14,686 nt of DNA. It comes from Bacillota bacterium. Its GTDB lineage: Bacteria; Bacillota; Clostridia; Acetivibrionales; DSM-1351. Shown in pieces: positions 1 through 7,111 of the stretch; the stretch's first letter is position 1; the number at the start of each line of letters is the position of its first letter. The DNA lies in the NCBI GenBank assembly GCA_023397905.1, contig JAEWSZ010000129.1, forward strand, positions 1 to 14,686. The letters are read 5' to 3'. The position numbers and the translations under genes are program-made. The notes beneath the pieces were generated by a model, which ran no database searches, had not been told where the DNA came from, and saw nothing but the letters and a program-made list of their open reading frames with translations.

Positions 1-380
1 AATCCCTGCCGGTCGTCATCATTTGCAAAGGGGACATCCAGCTGGCGGCTGATATAATTGCGGCAGTTGATGGTGCAGAGACCGATTTGACCAGCGGAAT
101 TCAGGTTATTCTGACTGAAAACACGGCTGATTTTTGTCTTCCATTCCTTAATGTTTGTACTGTCAATTTTAGATTTTCGCTCATCATTCTCTATGGCAAG
201 CAGCTGCCTAACATCCACTTTTCCCTTTGATATCTTAGCAACCGCAATTTTGGTTGCGTATTCCCCAAAATCAAAAGCAAAGCATAATTTCCCCTTGGTC
301 TCCGTCAGGAAGCTCTTCCTGGGTTTGAGAGAAAAGCTTTTCTTTGGTTTTGTTATTTTCTCCTTACTCTTTTCCTTCAT
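1..380 (-). CDS. pilM: PilM-like type IV pilus assembly protein, 5' part (truncated by window edge)
   Basis: The reverse strand is open from an ATG at 380 to the window edge, giving 126 codons. Residues 1-30 are a Lys-rich leader. Then comes FAFDFGEYATKIAVAK (about 34-49), which matches the phosphate-1 motif of the actin-like ATPase fold of PilM/FtsA. Further on, CTINCRNYISRQLDVPF followed by an acidic stretch resembles the PilM segment usually read as P.s.v..r.i.lP.m...e. PilM is a cytoplasmic protein that links the platform and the PilN/PilO membrane complex to the assembly ATPases. A GAAAGGA ribosome binding site lies at 391-397, 10 nt upstream. The gene starts 27 nt after the lectin-like pilin stops, so it is probably co-transcribed with it. 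The Lys-rich N-terminal extension is longer than in typical PilM. The family call rests on the N-terminal third only. Confidence 0.82.
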   Translation of the reverse strand, partial: MKEKSKEKITKPKKSFSLKPRKSFLTETKGKLCFAFDFGEYATKIAVAKISKGKVDVRQLLAIENDERKSKIDSTNIKEWKTKISRVFSQNNLNSAGQIGLCTINCRNYISRQLDVPFANDDDRQG

Positions 381-407
381 CTCTTTCAATTCCTTTCTGC
401 GGACAGG

Positions 408-1808
408 TTAAAATATAATGTGGTATTTTCCCGACAGATAACTCCTGATGGCCGTTCTATCGCCGCCGGAAGCATTGGACACAACGATCAGCTCTGCAAC
501 ATCAACCTTGCAGCCGCCAATCTCGAACTCCGAACAGTTGGAGGGCAGGGCGGCCTCAATGATTTGCCATCCCGTATCCCCACCGCCGCCGCTGGAAAAA
601 GAATGGGTGGCAAATCCGGCCGTTATCAGGCCGGACCGGATGAAATCGACTTCGGTGCTCTCTCCGTTACGGACAACTGCAAATACGGTTGTAGTCCCGG
701 CAGAATAGAAGTCGGAAGCACGCATCATACTGCCTGAATAAAAGGAGATAAACCGGGAAAAGCTGCCTCTCCCCGTAAGAGAAGCTGAGAGATTGGTATC
801 CGTAGCTGCTCCGTTTAAATCAACCGCCGGCCGGGTCGTTCCCACAGACAACAACCTGCTGCTTGCCGGTTTCCTGCTTGAAATTTGATCAATCCGCACC
901 AGATTGGAGGGATCGTAATCAAAAGTAGTAATCGAAGGCTCCATCACCATCTTGTAGCTGCCGTCTAACTGTGCCGGGAGTCCGCTTATGTAGAGATAAT
1001 TACTGATCACCGAGCTTCCCATTTTACCTTCGATGCTGAGCGGGGTGGCGACGCAAATAAGAAATTTACCGGCATACGAGCTGTCAATCGTAATAGAAGG
1101 GCCGTTGGCTGAGGGGATCAGCGTAAAATCATTTGGATATTGGGCAAAGACCGTCCCATAGAGAAGCTCCCTCTGTCCGTCATCGGCCGGATAATTCGCC
1201 GTATGGAAATCGCCGGTGCAGACAAACCACTGATATAGGTCCCGATAGTAATAGCCATAATTTTTACTGTTGTAATCCACTGAAACATTGACCATGGCGC
1301 CAATACCGTTATATACGTCATTTTCCACCGGTGCGCCGTTGACGTTGATTGTTACTTTATCTATGATCGGTACGGGCCGCTCCAGCCGCTCCGCGTTGGC
1401 AACTCCGGCGTACAGCGTCAGTTCCTGCCCGCCAGGCGAAACATATTCCGTCTTAAAATCAAAGACGTCCACGGATTTGCCGAACAGGTCAACCGGGCTG
1501 CTTTCGTATCCTGCAAGCTGACTATTGATATCCATCAGACGTGTACTCAGGTCCGGATCAATCTCCAAGGCGTTTAAGAGTTCATTTTGGATGCGGTATT
1601 TTTCTGTAACGAGCTTTTTAAGCTTGTCCATTTCCTGTTCGACTTCATTCTGTGCGCGGTAATAAGTATTGGGCAATTCCTTTAACTGTGCGGACATTAT
1701 GTAGGAGGACGTGACAACGCCGCCAACCATCATAGCCAGCAAGGATAAAATCAGGAATGCCAAAATCACTTCAACAAGGGAAAAACCTCGCCGAAAAGAG
1801 GGGTTCAT
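408..1808 (-). CDS. Modular minor type IV pilin with C-terminal concanavalin A/LamG-like domain
   Basis: The 466-residue product begins with a class III signal peptide, MNPSFRRG, cleaved after Gly8. Mature FSLVE has Glu5 and leads a hydrophobic helix (9-37). Residues 41-82 are a charged, probably helical continuation. Residues about 190-278 (YQWFVCTGDF ... SNYLYISGLP) look like an immunoglobulin-like beta domain. Residues about 290-466 end in DVAELIVVSNASGGDRTAIR and SYLSGKYHI. That is the usual C-terminus of LamG/concanavalin A-like lectin folds (xxaEiivynraLsdaerqxixxYLxxKY). The inferred role is a pilus-tip adhesin that binds glycans or matrix. A GTG at 1841 overlaps the upstream stop, but ATG 1808 has a GGAGA seven nt ahead and gives a normal short leader, so I chose it. 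The prepilin part is certain; the lectin call is by pattern. Confidence 0.85.
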   Translation of the reverse strand: MNPSFRRGFSLVEVILAFLILSLLAMMVGGVVTSSYIMSAQLKELPNTYYRAQNEVEQEMDKLKKLVTEKYRIQNELLNALEIDPDLSTRLMDINSQLAGYESSPVDLFGKSVDVFDFKTEYVSPGGQELTLYAGVANAERLERPVPIIDKVTINVNGAPVENDVYNGIGAMVNVSVDYNSKNYGYYYRDLYQWFVCTGDFHTANYPADDGQRELLYGTVFAQYPNDFTLIPSANGPSITIDSSYAGKFLICVATPLSIEGKMGSSVISNYLYISGLPAQLDGSYKMVMEPSITTFDYDPSNLVRIDQISSRKPASSRLLSVGTTRPAVDLNGAATDTNLSASLTGRGSFSRFISFYSGSMMRASDFYSAGTTTVFAVVRNGESTEVDFIRSGLITAGFATHSFSSGGGGDTGWQIIEAALPSNCSEFEIGGCKVDVAELIVVSNASGGDRTAIRSYLSGKYHIIF

Positions 1809-1815
1809 GTCATCA

Positions 1816-1820
1816 TCTCC
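1816..1820 (-). promoter_or_regulatory. Ribosome binding site that fixes the lectin-pilin start
   Basis: GGAGA on the minus strand lies 7 nt before ATG 1808. The alternative GTG at 1841 lies inside the end of the vWA pilin gene (ATGTGA junction) and would add 11 residues, including three Asp, ahead of the signal peptide. That would be unusual for a class III leader. Confidence 0.7.
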
Positions 1821-1837
1821 TATAATAGAATTTAGTT

Positions 1838-3427
1838 TCACATCCGCGGTCCCTCAAAGGCCCACATCATATCGTTCATCTTGTCATTAATTTGCTCAAA
1901 GGTGCTGACGAAATCAGTCAGGCTGTTTACGTCAAAGCTTTCATCCGTTTTAAACGCACTTTTTAACGCCGCGAGATCCCCGGATGTCATTCCGTTGCAT
2001 AAGCTGATTAAATAAGCGGTTGAGCCGAACTCCGCTACAATTTGTTCCGCCCACTTTTTCATATAGGCGCGGGCGCCGCGATTCAGGGCGTCCTCCGTGG
2101 AGGAAAAGATCGAAGCGGTATTAAAAGAATGACTGAGCGTGTTATTCGTAGAGAACCAGACGCCTGTTTCGATATAATGAGGGCTGCTGCTGCCGGCATT
2201 GTACGCAACATAGGGCGGTATGCGGTCCGGGCCTGTGTAGAAATCAAGTATTCTGGAAGCGCTGTTCTGGTTAATCGACCAGGCATTCATCTCACCGTCC
2301 GTCATCAGGATCACGAAATTGGTGCCCATGGTCGCACCGCTGTCCTCCAGTTTCTTTAACTCAAAGTATGCTTTCCGCAGTCCATCGCCGACATTCGTGC
2401 CGCCATTACAATTTAAACTGTTGATTGCCTTAATCAGTGCAGCCTTATCATTACTCGCGTTATAAACAAAAGTGGAAGGAACCACAAGCCCGCTGTAATT
2501 CAGATTACACGCACCGAATGAGGAAAATGGAATGAGGCATATATTGATTTTGTCGTTTTTGGAAAGCTCTTCAACAAAGTGAATGGCCGCCTCCTTTAAC
2601 GCGGACAGTCTTGTTCCAGATCCCAACCCGGTATCCATGCTGCCGGACAGATCGAGGACCAAGGTAATCGTCGCGGCCGGCTGATTACTGCGTATCATAC
2701 CGACGGAATAGGTTGGAAGGAAATCGGAACGAAAGGCCAGTGCCACCGCGGGGTTCGTTGCACTTCCTTTATATACAATCTGTACGGCATTGAGGGTGTT
2801 TAACATGGTATCGATATCAATGCCGGTGCCGGTTCCCACCAAATTTCCGGCGGCATCTTTAATTGTAGAATTAAACTCATACTGGATACTCTGTGCTGCG
2901 GTATCAACCGGATCTGCGGGATGGAACACAAGGGAATAATCATGCTTTAATCCATTGGAATCAGTGAAAGCATGTGCAATTACGGTCTGTTTAAAATATC
3001 CGTCTGCATTCTTAAGAAGATTTGCATTTGCCGGCACGAAAGCCGGAGCGGCCGAACCGACATATTCGATATAAACCAGCGCTTGTGCAGAGGTGATTTC
3101 TTTCCCGGTCATACTGGAGTAAGCCGGAATATGCACGTTATCCATCACACCGAGATAATTCCACCCCTGTGTCAGGTTTGCAGCGGCAAAAGAGTTTTTC
3201 GGCACAGTGAAGGCAGTGCCGGTTTTACGAATCGTTTCATTCAGCTGTGCGGCAAATTCCTCATCCTGCCTCACCATGGTTATTTGAACATCCGCGCCGA
3301 CCGCTGCCCGGGAAGCAAGATTCATCAACGCAGCCGCCCCAAAAATAACCAGGGCCATCAGTCCGCAGGCAATCGCCAGCTCTACGACGGTGTACCCGTT
3401 ACGACGGGAGAATCTACTTCTTTTCAT
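1838..3427 (-). CDS. Modular minor type IV pilin carrying a von Willebrand factor A domain
   Basis: The product is 529 aa. Leader MKRSRFSRRNG is cleaved after Gly11. Mature YTVVE keeps Glu5 and starts a hydrophobic helix (12-40). Residues about 41-245 form a pilin or linker module. Residues about 252-515 are a vWA domain with a complete metal-ion-dependent adhesion site: DLSGS (Asp259, Ser261, Ser263), Thr344 in NGGTN, and Asp377 in MTDGE. Such domains bind protein ligands through a divalent cation, so the inferred role is adhesion at the pilus tip. Cys307 and Cys340 flank a loop before the MIDAS threonine and could form a disulfide. An insertion of about 70 residues (380-450) rich in Ser, Asn and Tyr follows MIDAS Asp377. 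An AAAGGAG lies 12 nt before ATG 3427. The gene is followed at 29 nt by the lectin-type pilin. Modular vWA pilins are known in Streptococcus sanguinis T4P. Confidence 0.92.
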   Translation of the reverse strand: MKRSRFSRRNGYTVVELAIACGLMALVIFGAAALMNLASRAAVGADVQITMVRQDEEFAAQLNETIRKTGTAFTVPKNSFAAANLTQGWNYLGVMDNVHIPAYSSMTGKEITSAQALVYIEYVGSAAPAFVPANANLLKNADGYFKQTVIAHAFTDSNGLKHDYSLVFHPADPVDTAAQSIQYEFNSTIKDAAGNLVGTGTGIDIDTMLNTLNAVQIVYKGSATNPAVALAFRSDFLPTYSVGMIRSNQPAATITLVLDLSGSMDTGLGSGTRLSALKEAAIHFVEELSKNDKINICLIPFSSFGACNLNYSGLVVPSTFVYNASNDKAALIKAINSLNCNGGTNVGDGLRKAYFELKKLEDSGATMGTNFVILMTDGEMNAWSINQNSASRILDFYTGPDRIPPYVAYNAGSSSPHYIETGVWFSTNNTLSHSFNTASIFSSTEDALNRGARAYMKKWAEQIVAEFGSTAYLISLCNGMTSGDLAALKSAFKTDESFDVNSLTDFVSTFEQINDKMNDMMWAFEGPRM

Positions 3428-3460
3428 GGGTTTTAATCACTCCTTTCAGCGCAGATTATT

Positions 3461-3940
3461 TTATAAAATATCCGGATTTATGTTATAGAGCTGGATCAAT
3501 GGATTTTCTATTAAGATCATGACTGTTCCGGTATAGGTAAAGGATTTACCCGTCCGGCTGCCTCGCTGTTCCGGAATCGTCGTTTCGATGGCTGCCACGA
3601 TCCACTCTTTGTTTTCACCGTAATAGGAATGTGTTTCTTTTGTCAGTCTGATTTTACTCGAACCAACAATATTGCTCCCGTCCATATGCGTCATGGAATC
3701 TTCCTTCGGATAAGGCAGGTCTTTCAAAAGCTCGTTATCATCGGCAAGCAGCACTGCAACTGTCGCGTCAGCTGCTTTGCTGGTCAGATAATAGGCCCGC
3801 ATCTGCAGCGCATAAGCATGGGAATGATAAATTGACTGGTTCAGGCCGGTAACCATAAGAGCTGTGATAAGGGATACAAATAAGAACACCACGATGACCA
3901 GCAGATAGCTCGACCCTTTGCGCGCACGCAGCTTTCGCAT
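3461..3940 (-). CDS. PilX/GspK-like minor pilin lacking Glu5
   Basis: The 159-residue protein has a basic leader, MRKLRARKG, then SSYLLVIVVFLFVSLITALM, a hydrophobic helix of prepilin type. Cleavage after Gly9 would place Leu, not Glu, at mature position 5. The following stretch, MRAYYLTSKAADATVAVLL (about 47-65), resembles the PilX N-terminal/GspK pattern (xxxyYxAesGxexAxxxL). Absence of Glu5 is typical of the pilin that caps the tip of type II secretion pseudopili (GspK), so a role in priming or capping the pilus is a reasonable inference. The rest is a small beta-rich region with no recognised domain. An excellent AAAGGAGG lies 7 nt before the ATG. The vWA pilin follows 33 nt downstream, so the two are probably translated from one message. 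Confidence 0.8.
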   Translation of the reverse strand: MRKLRARKGSSYLLVIVVFLFVSLITALMVTGLNQSIYHSHAYALQMRAYYLTSKAADATVAVLLADDNELLKDLPYPKEDSMTHMDGSNIVGSSKIRLTKETHSYYGENKEWIVAAIETTIPEQRGSRTGKSFTYTGTVMILIENPLIQLYNINPDIL

Positions 3941-3980
3941 GAAATAGCCTCCTTTCCATTACATATGATGATAAATAACC

Positions 3981-4007
3981 GGGCGGAAGCGCGTTGTGCT
4001 TCCGCCC
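3981..4007 (-). terminator. Perfect 10-bp stem-loop after the major pilin gene (attenuator or mRNA stabiliser)
   Basis: The arms GGGCGGAAGC (3981-3990) and GCTTCCGCCC (3998-4007) pair perfectly around a 7-nt loop. The hairpin lies between the major pilin stop and the PilX-like pilin start. On the transcribed (minus) strand it is followed by GGTTATTTATC, only a weak U-tract. It is therefore more likely a leaky terminator or a 3'-end protector than a complete stop. Such an element would let the major pilin be made in large excess over the minor pilins. Confidence 0.75.
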
Positions 4008-4081
4008 AGCCACAATAAACTTACTTAAAAATATGTTAAGCGGAGAGTACTAAAAGAAAAACAGCACATCAAAAAGTAAAG

Positions 4082-4474
4082 TTAATCCGGATAGCTAAAA
4101 GTATGTGCCGCGCCGCTTGGATCTGTGTAACTGGCAGTGAACTTATTGGTTGTACCACCAGTCCACGTATATGTAGCACCCTTCGGTTTCGCATCAGCAC
4201 CACCACCGCCAGCAAGACCTGTCCAGCCGCCGTTAATATAAGGATCCAAATCTGTTGCATTTGTAGGATAATCGCCGCTATGTCCAGCCTGGTACATGGC
4301 GATGGCTGAGACGACCGTCTGGCAGTTACTTTCAAAGGTTTTAATTTGTGCATCATTTGTCACATTGTTAAACTGTGGTACAATCATCAAAGCCAGAATA
4401 CCAATGATGGCAATTACGATGACAAGTTCAATGAGTGTAAAACCTTTTCGTTTTTTAAGTTTCTTCAAATTCAT
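4082..4474 (-). CDS. pilA: Major type IV pilin (PilA/PilE class)
   Basis: The product is 130 aa. Leader MNLKKLKKRKG is cut after Gly11. Mature FTLIELVIVIAIIGILALMI is a textbook type IV pilin helix, with the N-methylated Phe1 and Glu5. The amphipathic helix continues to about residue 64. The globular part (65-130) is short and Gly/Thr-rich, with a GLAGGGGAD loop, and the single Cys51 excludes the usual C-terminal disulfide. Small size, best consensus leader, first place among the pilins and the stem-loop behind it all argue for the major subunit. An in-frame GTG at 4486 is only 1 nt from the GAGAGGA ribosome binding site (4488-4494). ATG 4474, with 13-nt spacing, is preferred. Assembly would need the PilC platform upstream and a PilB ATPase outside the window. 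Confidence 0.93.
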   Translation of the reverse strand: MNLKKLKKRKGFTLIELVIVIAIIGILALMIVPQFNNVTNDAQIKTFESNCQTVVSAIAMYQAGHSGDYPTNATDLDPYINGGWTGLAGGGGADAKPKGATYTWTGGTTNKFTASYTDPSGAAHTFSYPD

Positions 4475-4523
4475 AATAAATAACACATCCTCTCAATAAT
4501 TAGTAAAAGACTTAATCTATTAC

Positions 4524-4545
4524 AAGAGCCTCCGCTACCGCTCTT
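4524..4545 (-). other. Weak stem-loop between pilC and the major pilin
   Basis: AAGAGC (4524-4529) and GCTCTT (4540-4545) can pair around a 10-nt loop in the 94-nt gap between the two genes. There is no clear U-tract, so it does not look like a terminator. It could act in processing or as a 5' end for a stable pilin mRNA. I see no convincing separate promoter in this gap. Confidence 0.3.
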
Positions 4546-4568
4546 ATAACCTCACTTAAGGTGCCGGA

Positions 4569-5783
4569 TTAAAAAGAACCGGACATTGCAGAAATCATGC
4601 CGAACAACGGCGCATAAAGGGCCATGACAATTGCCCCGATCATCAAGCCGACCAGCAGAATCATAATCGGCTCTAAAATAGTAGTAAGCTGGGTAATGGC
4701 GGCGTCCAGTTCTTCATCGTAATAGTCCGCCGTCTTGGACAGCATTTCTTCCAGATTCCCGGACGCCTCACCGATAGAAATCATGGAAACGATCAATTTT
4801 GGAAAAATCGCATATTCACTCATCTGAGCGGAAATTCCTTTGCCTTTCTGAATTCCCACGATGATATTTTTGATGCAGTCGTTAGCAAGTGTGTTTTTAA
4901 CATTTCGGTTCATATAATCCATTGCCTGTACAATCGGTACGCCGCTGGATATGAGCGTATAAAGTGTCCGCGCCATCTGTGCGCACATAATTTTCTGCAT
5001 CGGAGATTTGAACGGTTTTAAAGTCAGCTTTTTATGGTCACACCAGCGGATAACTTTTTCCGTACGGAATAGCCGAATCAGTCCATAGACACCCGCGGGA
5101 ACGGCAAAGATGACAATATACCATCGATGCACAATGAAATCACTTGCCCCAAGCATGATTCTTGTTAACAGGGGCAGCTCCTCATTGAGTGACTCGTAGA
5201 TTTCCACAAAGCGCGGAACAACTACAATCAACATGAATATGCAGGCAGCCAGTGCGATACTGACCAGCACGACCGGATAGGTCATTGCGCTGCGGACCTT
5301 CTTATGTATCCGGCTGTCGCTTTCATACTGATTTGCCATCCGTTCCATAATCGTGGTGATATCGCCGGTAACTTCACCGACCTCAACCATTTTGGACAGC
5401 ATGGCCGGAAACTGTCCTCCCTGCTTTTCCATCGCTTTGGAAAGGACGGCGCCGGATTGCACTTCACTGGACAGGGCCGTCATGGTTTTCCTGAACATCT
5501 TGTCCTCTGTCTGAGATGCCACGATATCAAAGCATTTGATCAGTGGGACTCCGGAACGAAGCAGCGTTGCCATTTGCCGGCAGAACAAAATAAGCGATTT
5601 TAGTTTTAGTTTTTTGGGCCCCAGGGAAGTAGTCGCAAGGTTTTTGGTTTCCTCCTCAATTCGGATAGGCCGGAATCCACGGTTGCGAAAAGCAATCAGT
5701 AAATCTTCCTTGGAGTCGGCATGAAAATTCTCGTTCACAACATTTCCGTTTTCTATCATGACCCGACAATGAAATTGTGCCAT
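4569..5783 (-). CDS. pilC: Type IV pilus inner-membrane platform protein PilC (GspF family)
   Basis: The product is 404 aa, the usual PilC length. An N-terminal cytoplasmic region (1-60) is followed by two GspF domains at about 65-190 and 265-390. Both carry the expected features: FCRQMATLLRSGVPL (first) and MARTLYTLISSGVPIVQAM (second), each with a later GE(V/A)(T/S)G turn (EVGEVTGDI, SIGEASGNL). Hydrophobic segments lie near 168-190, 218-238 and 370-395. PilC is the rotor-like platform on which the PilB and PilT ATPases act to add or remove pilins. A GGAGG directly abuts an ATG at 5789 but sits 6 nt before the ATG at 5783, so the second Met is the true start. The gene begins 20 nt after pilT ends. 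Confidence 0.95.
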   Translation of the reverse strand: MAQFHCRVMIENGNVVNENFHADSKEDLLIAFRNRGFRPIRIEEETKNLATTSLGPKKLKLKSLILFCRQMATLLRSGVPLIKCFDIVASQTEDKMFRKTMTALSSEVQSGAVLSKAMEKQGGQFPAMLSKMVEVGEVTGDITTIMERMANQYESDSRIHKKVRSAMTYPVVLVSIALAACIFMLIVVVPRFVEIYESLNEELPLLTRIMLGASDFIVHRWYIVIFAVPAGVYGLIRLFRTEKVIRWCDHKKLTLKPFKSPMQKIMCAQMARTLYTLISSGVPIVQAMDYMNRNVKNTLANDCIKNIIVGIQKGKGISAQMSEYAIFPKLIVSMISIGEASGNLEEMLSKTADYYDEELDAAITQLTTILEPIMILLVGLMIGAIVMALYAPLFGMISAMSGSF

Positions 5784-5789
5784 TCTCAT

Positions 5790-5794
5790 CCTCC
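5790..5794 (-). promoter_or_regulatory. Ribosome binding site that fixes the pilC start
   Basis: GGAGG ends immediately before ATG 5789, which leaves no spacer for that codon. It stands 6 nt from ATG 5783, which leaves a workable one. The protein therefore begins MAQFHC. Confidence 0.75.
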
Positions 5795-5803
5795 TTATTT
5801 GGA

Positions 5804-6859
5804 TTACACTCCGATCAGCCTGCTCACTTCCTGTGAATCCACACAGAACTTGAGAAGGGTCTGCTCGCCAATCCTGCCGCTTTTAAACAGGGAGAGCAGG
5901 GACTGGTCCATGGTCTGCATACCCTCGCCGCTGTTTAGCTGCATAAGGTTTGATATCTGTCCGGTTTTTCCCTCCCGGATCAGATTCAGAATACCGTGGT
6001 TGGCAATCATGACTTCAAAAGCAAGCTCCCGGCCGTTATTCTGGCGATTGGGAACCAGCTGCTGGGAAACGACCGCCTCCAGCACGGAACCGAGCTGGGT
6101 ACGGATCTGGGCCTGCTGTTCTGCAGGAAAAACATCGATGATACGGTCCACGGTTTTCGCGGCGCCAATCGTATGCAGGGTAGAGAGGACAAGATGTCCG
6201 GTCTCGGCGGCGGTAATCGCAGCAGAAATCGTCGCTAAATCACGCATTTCCCCCACCATAATAATGTCAATGTCTTCACGCAGAGCATTATGGATCGCTG
6301 AAGAAAAGCTCTTTGTATCGGAGCCGAGCTGCCTTTGATTGACGATACCGGAGCCATGTGAAAATACATACTCAATCGGGTCCTCAATGGTAATGATGTG
6401 TTCATTGCGCATTCTGGACATATAATCGATCATGGCGGCAAGGGTCGTCGTTTTCCCGCTGCCGGTAGGTCCGGTAATGAGAATCAGCCCTCTTCGTTTC
6501 ATGCAGAGCGTACGGAATATGTCAGGAAGTTTCAGTTTCTCCAGGGTTGGAATCTGGGGAGGAATCAGCCGCATGACAATGCCGCAGTTATTTCTTTGAT
6601 AAAAAACATTCACACGGAAATAGAACTTCTTTTTATAGGCATATGCCGCGTCACATCCATCATTTTGAAGAAAAGTTTCATAAAGACGCTCACCCAGTAT
6701 TTGTTTGGCAAAATCAAGTGTGTTTTCTGCACTCAGCAGTTCGTCACCCATATGAAGAAGCCTTCCGTTAACCCGCGCGATGGGCGGAACACCGACAGTC
6801 AAATGAATATCCGAGGCTTTTTCATTGATCGCCGTTTCTAATATCTGCTCTAAAAACAA
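5804..6859 (-). CDS. pilT: Type IV pilus retraction ATPase PilT
   Basis: Counting from the preferred TTG start, the product is 351 aa, a normal PilT length. The N-terminus (LFLEQILETAINEKASDIHL) is the family's characteristic start. The motor domain has Walker A GPTGSGKTT (about 130-138), an Asp box IEDPIEYVF, Walker B DIIMVGEMRD (about 198-207) and a His box TGHLVLSTLHT (220-230). The C-terminus keeps NLIREGKTGQI and GMQTMDQSL, both PilT signatures. It is a hexameric cytoplasmic ATPase that powers pilus retraction, and so twitching, through PilC, encoded 20 nt downstream. The frame stays open to an ATG at 6970, but the extra 37 residues match nothing in PilT and that ATG lacks a good ribosome binding site. 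It heads the operon, which is unusual for pil loci, where pilB often comes first. Confidence 0.94.
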   Translation of the reverse strand: MFLEQILETAINEKASDIHLTVGVPPIARVNGRLLHMGDELLSAENTLDFAKQILGERLYETFLQNDGCDAAYAYKKKFYFRVNVFYQRNNCGIVMRLIPPQIPTLEKLKLPDIFRTLCMKRRGLILITGPTGSGKTTTLAAMIDYMSRMRNEHIITIEDPIEYVFSHGSGIVNQRQLGSDTKSFSSAIHNALREDIDIIMVGEMRDLATISAAITAAETGHLVLSTLHTIGAAKTVDRIIDVFPAEQQAQIRTQLGSVLEAVVSQQLVPNRQNNGRELAFEVMIANHGILNLIREGKTGQISNLMQLNSGEGMQTMDQSLLSLFKSGRIGEQTLLKFCVDSQEVSRLIGV

Positions 6860-6866
6860 GTCATCA

Positions 6867-6874
6867 CTTCCTTT
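6867..6874 (-). promoter_or_regulatory. Ribosome binding site supporting a TTG start for pilT
   Basis: AAAGGAAG lies 7 nt before TTG 6859, exactly where PilT homology begins. The rival ATGs at 6970 and 6898 have poorer sites: only GCGGA with a long A run for 6970, and AAGG at 2-nt spacing for 6898. A TTG start may keep PilT translation low. Confidence 0.6.
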
Positions 6875-6990
6875 GCATACTCTATTGGCAGGTATCATTG
6901 CCTTAAATCCGCTCCCACTCCGAGAAAAGAAACGGCTGTATTTTAAAAAAGCGGTTCGTGTATGAACCATTTTTTTCCGCTTTTTTTAGC

Positions 6991-7019
6991 ATATTTTATA
7001 TATCATTTTTTTACGACAA
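6991..7019 (-). promoter_or_regulatory. Weak candidate promoter close to pilT
   Basis: TTGTCG (7014-7019) and AAATAT (6991-6996) are 17 nt apart on the minus strand in AT-rich DNA. The overlapping TAAAAT would give a 15-nt spacer. Neither hexamer is close to consensus, so this is only a possibility beside the better candidate at 7112-7141. Confidence 0.25.
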
Positions 7020-7111
7020 CTTGCGCGGCAATGTCCTAAATTGGGTTTTTTTTGTTCCGAATTACTCCATCTCATGCCAAAAACCGTCTTTTACCGACTG
7101 GTAATAAGAAG

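Noticed and set aside
151..411. Plus-strand reading frame of 86 codons
   Set aside because: It is antisense to the PilM-like gene, whose frame (380 down to 1) has recognisable motifs and a ribosome binding site.
3768..4013. Minus-strand 81-codon frame overlapping the PilX-like pilin start and the stem-loop
   Set aside because: It is out of frame with the prepilin gene, which has a perfect ribosome binding site. This frame covers the hairpin and has no family features.
4475..4568. Separate promoter for the major pilin
   Set aside because: TATAAG and TGTAATAG can be read as -10 elements, but no acceptable -35 lies at proper spacing.
6860..6970. 37-residue N-terminal extension of PilT from ATG 6970
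   Set aside because: PilT homology and the good ribosome binding site both begin at TTG 6859. The extension is basic, low in similarity and poorly supported.
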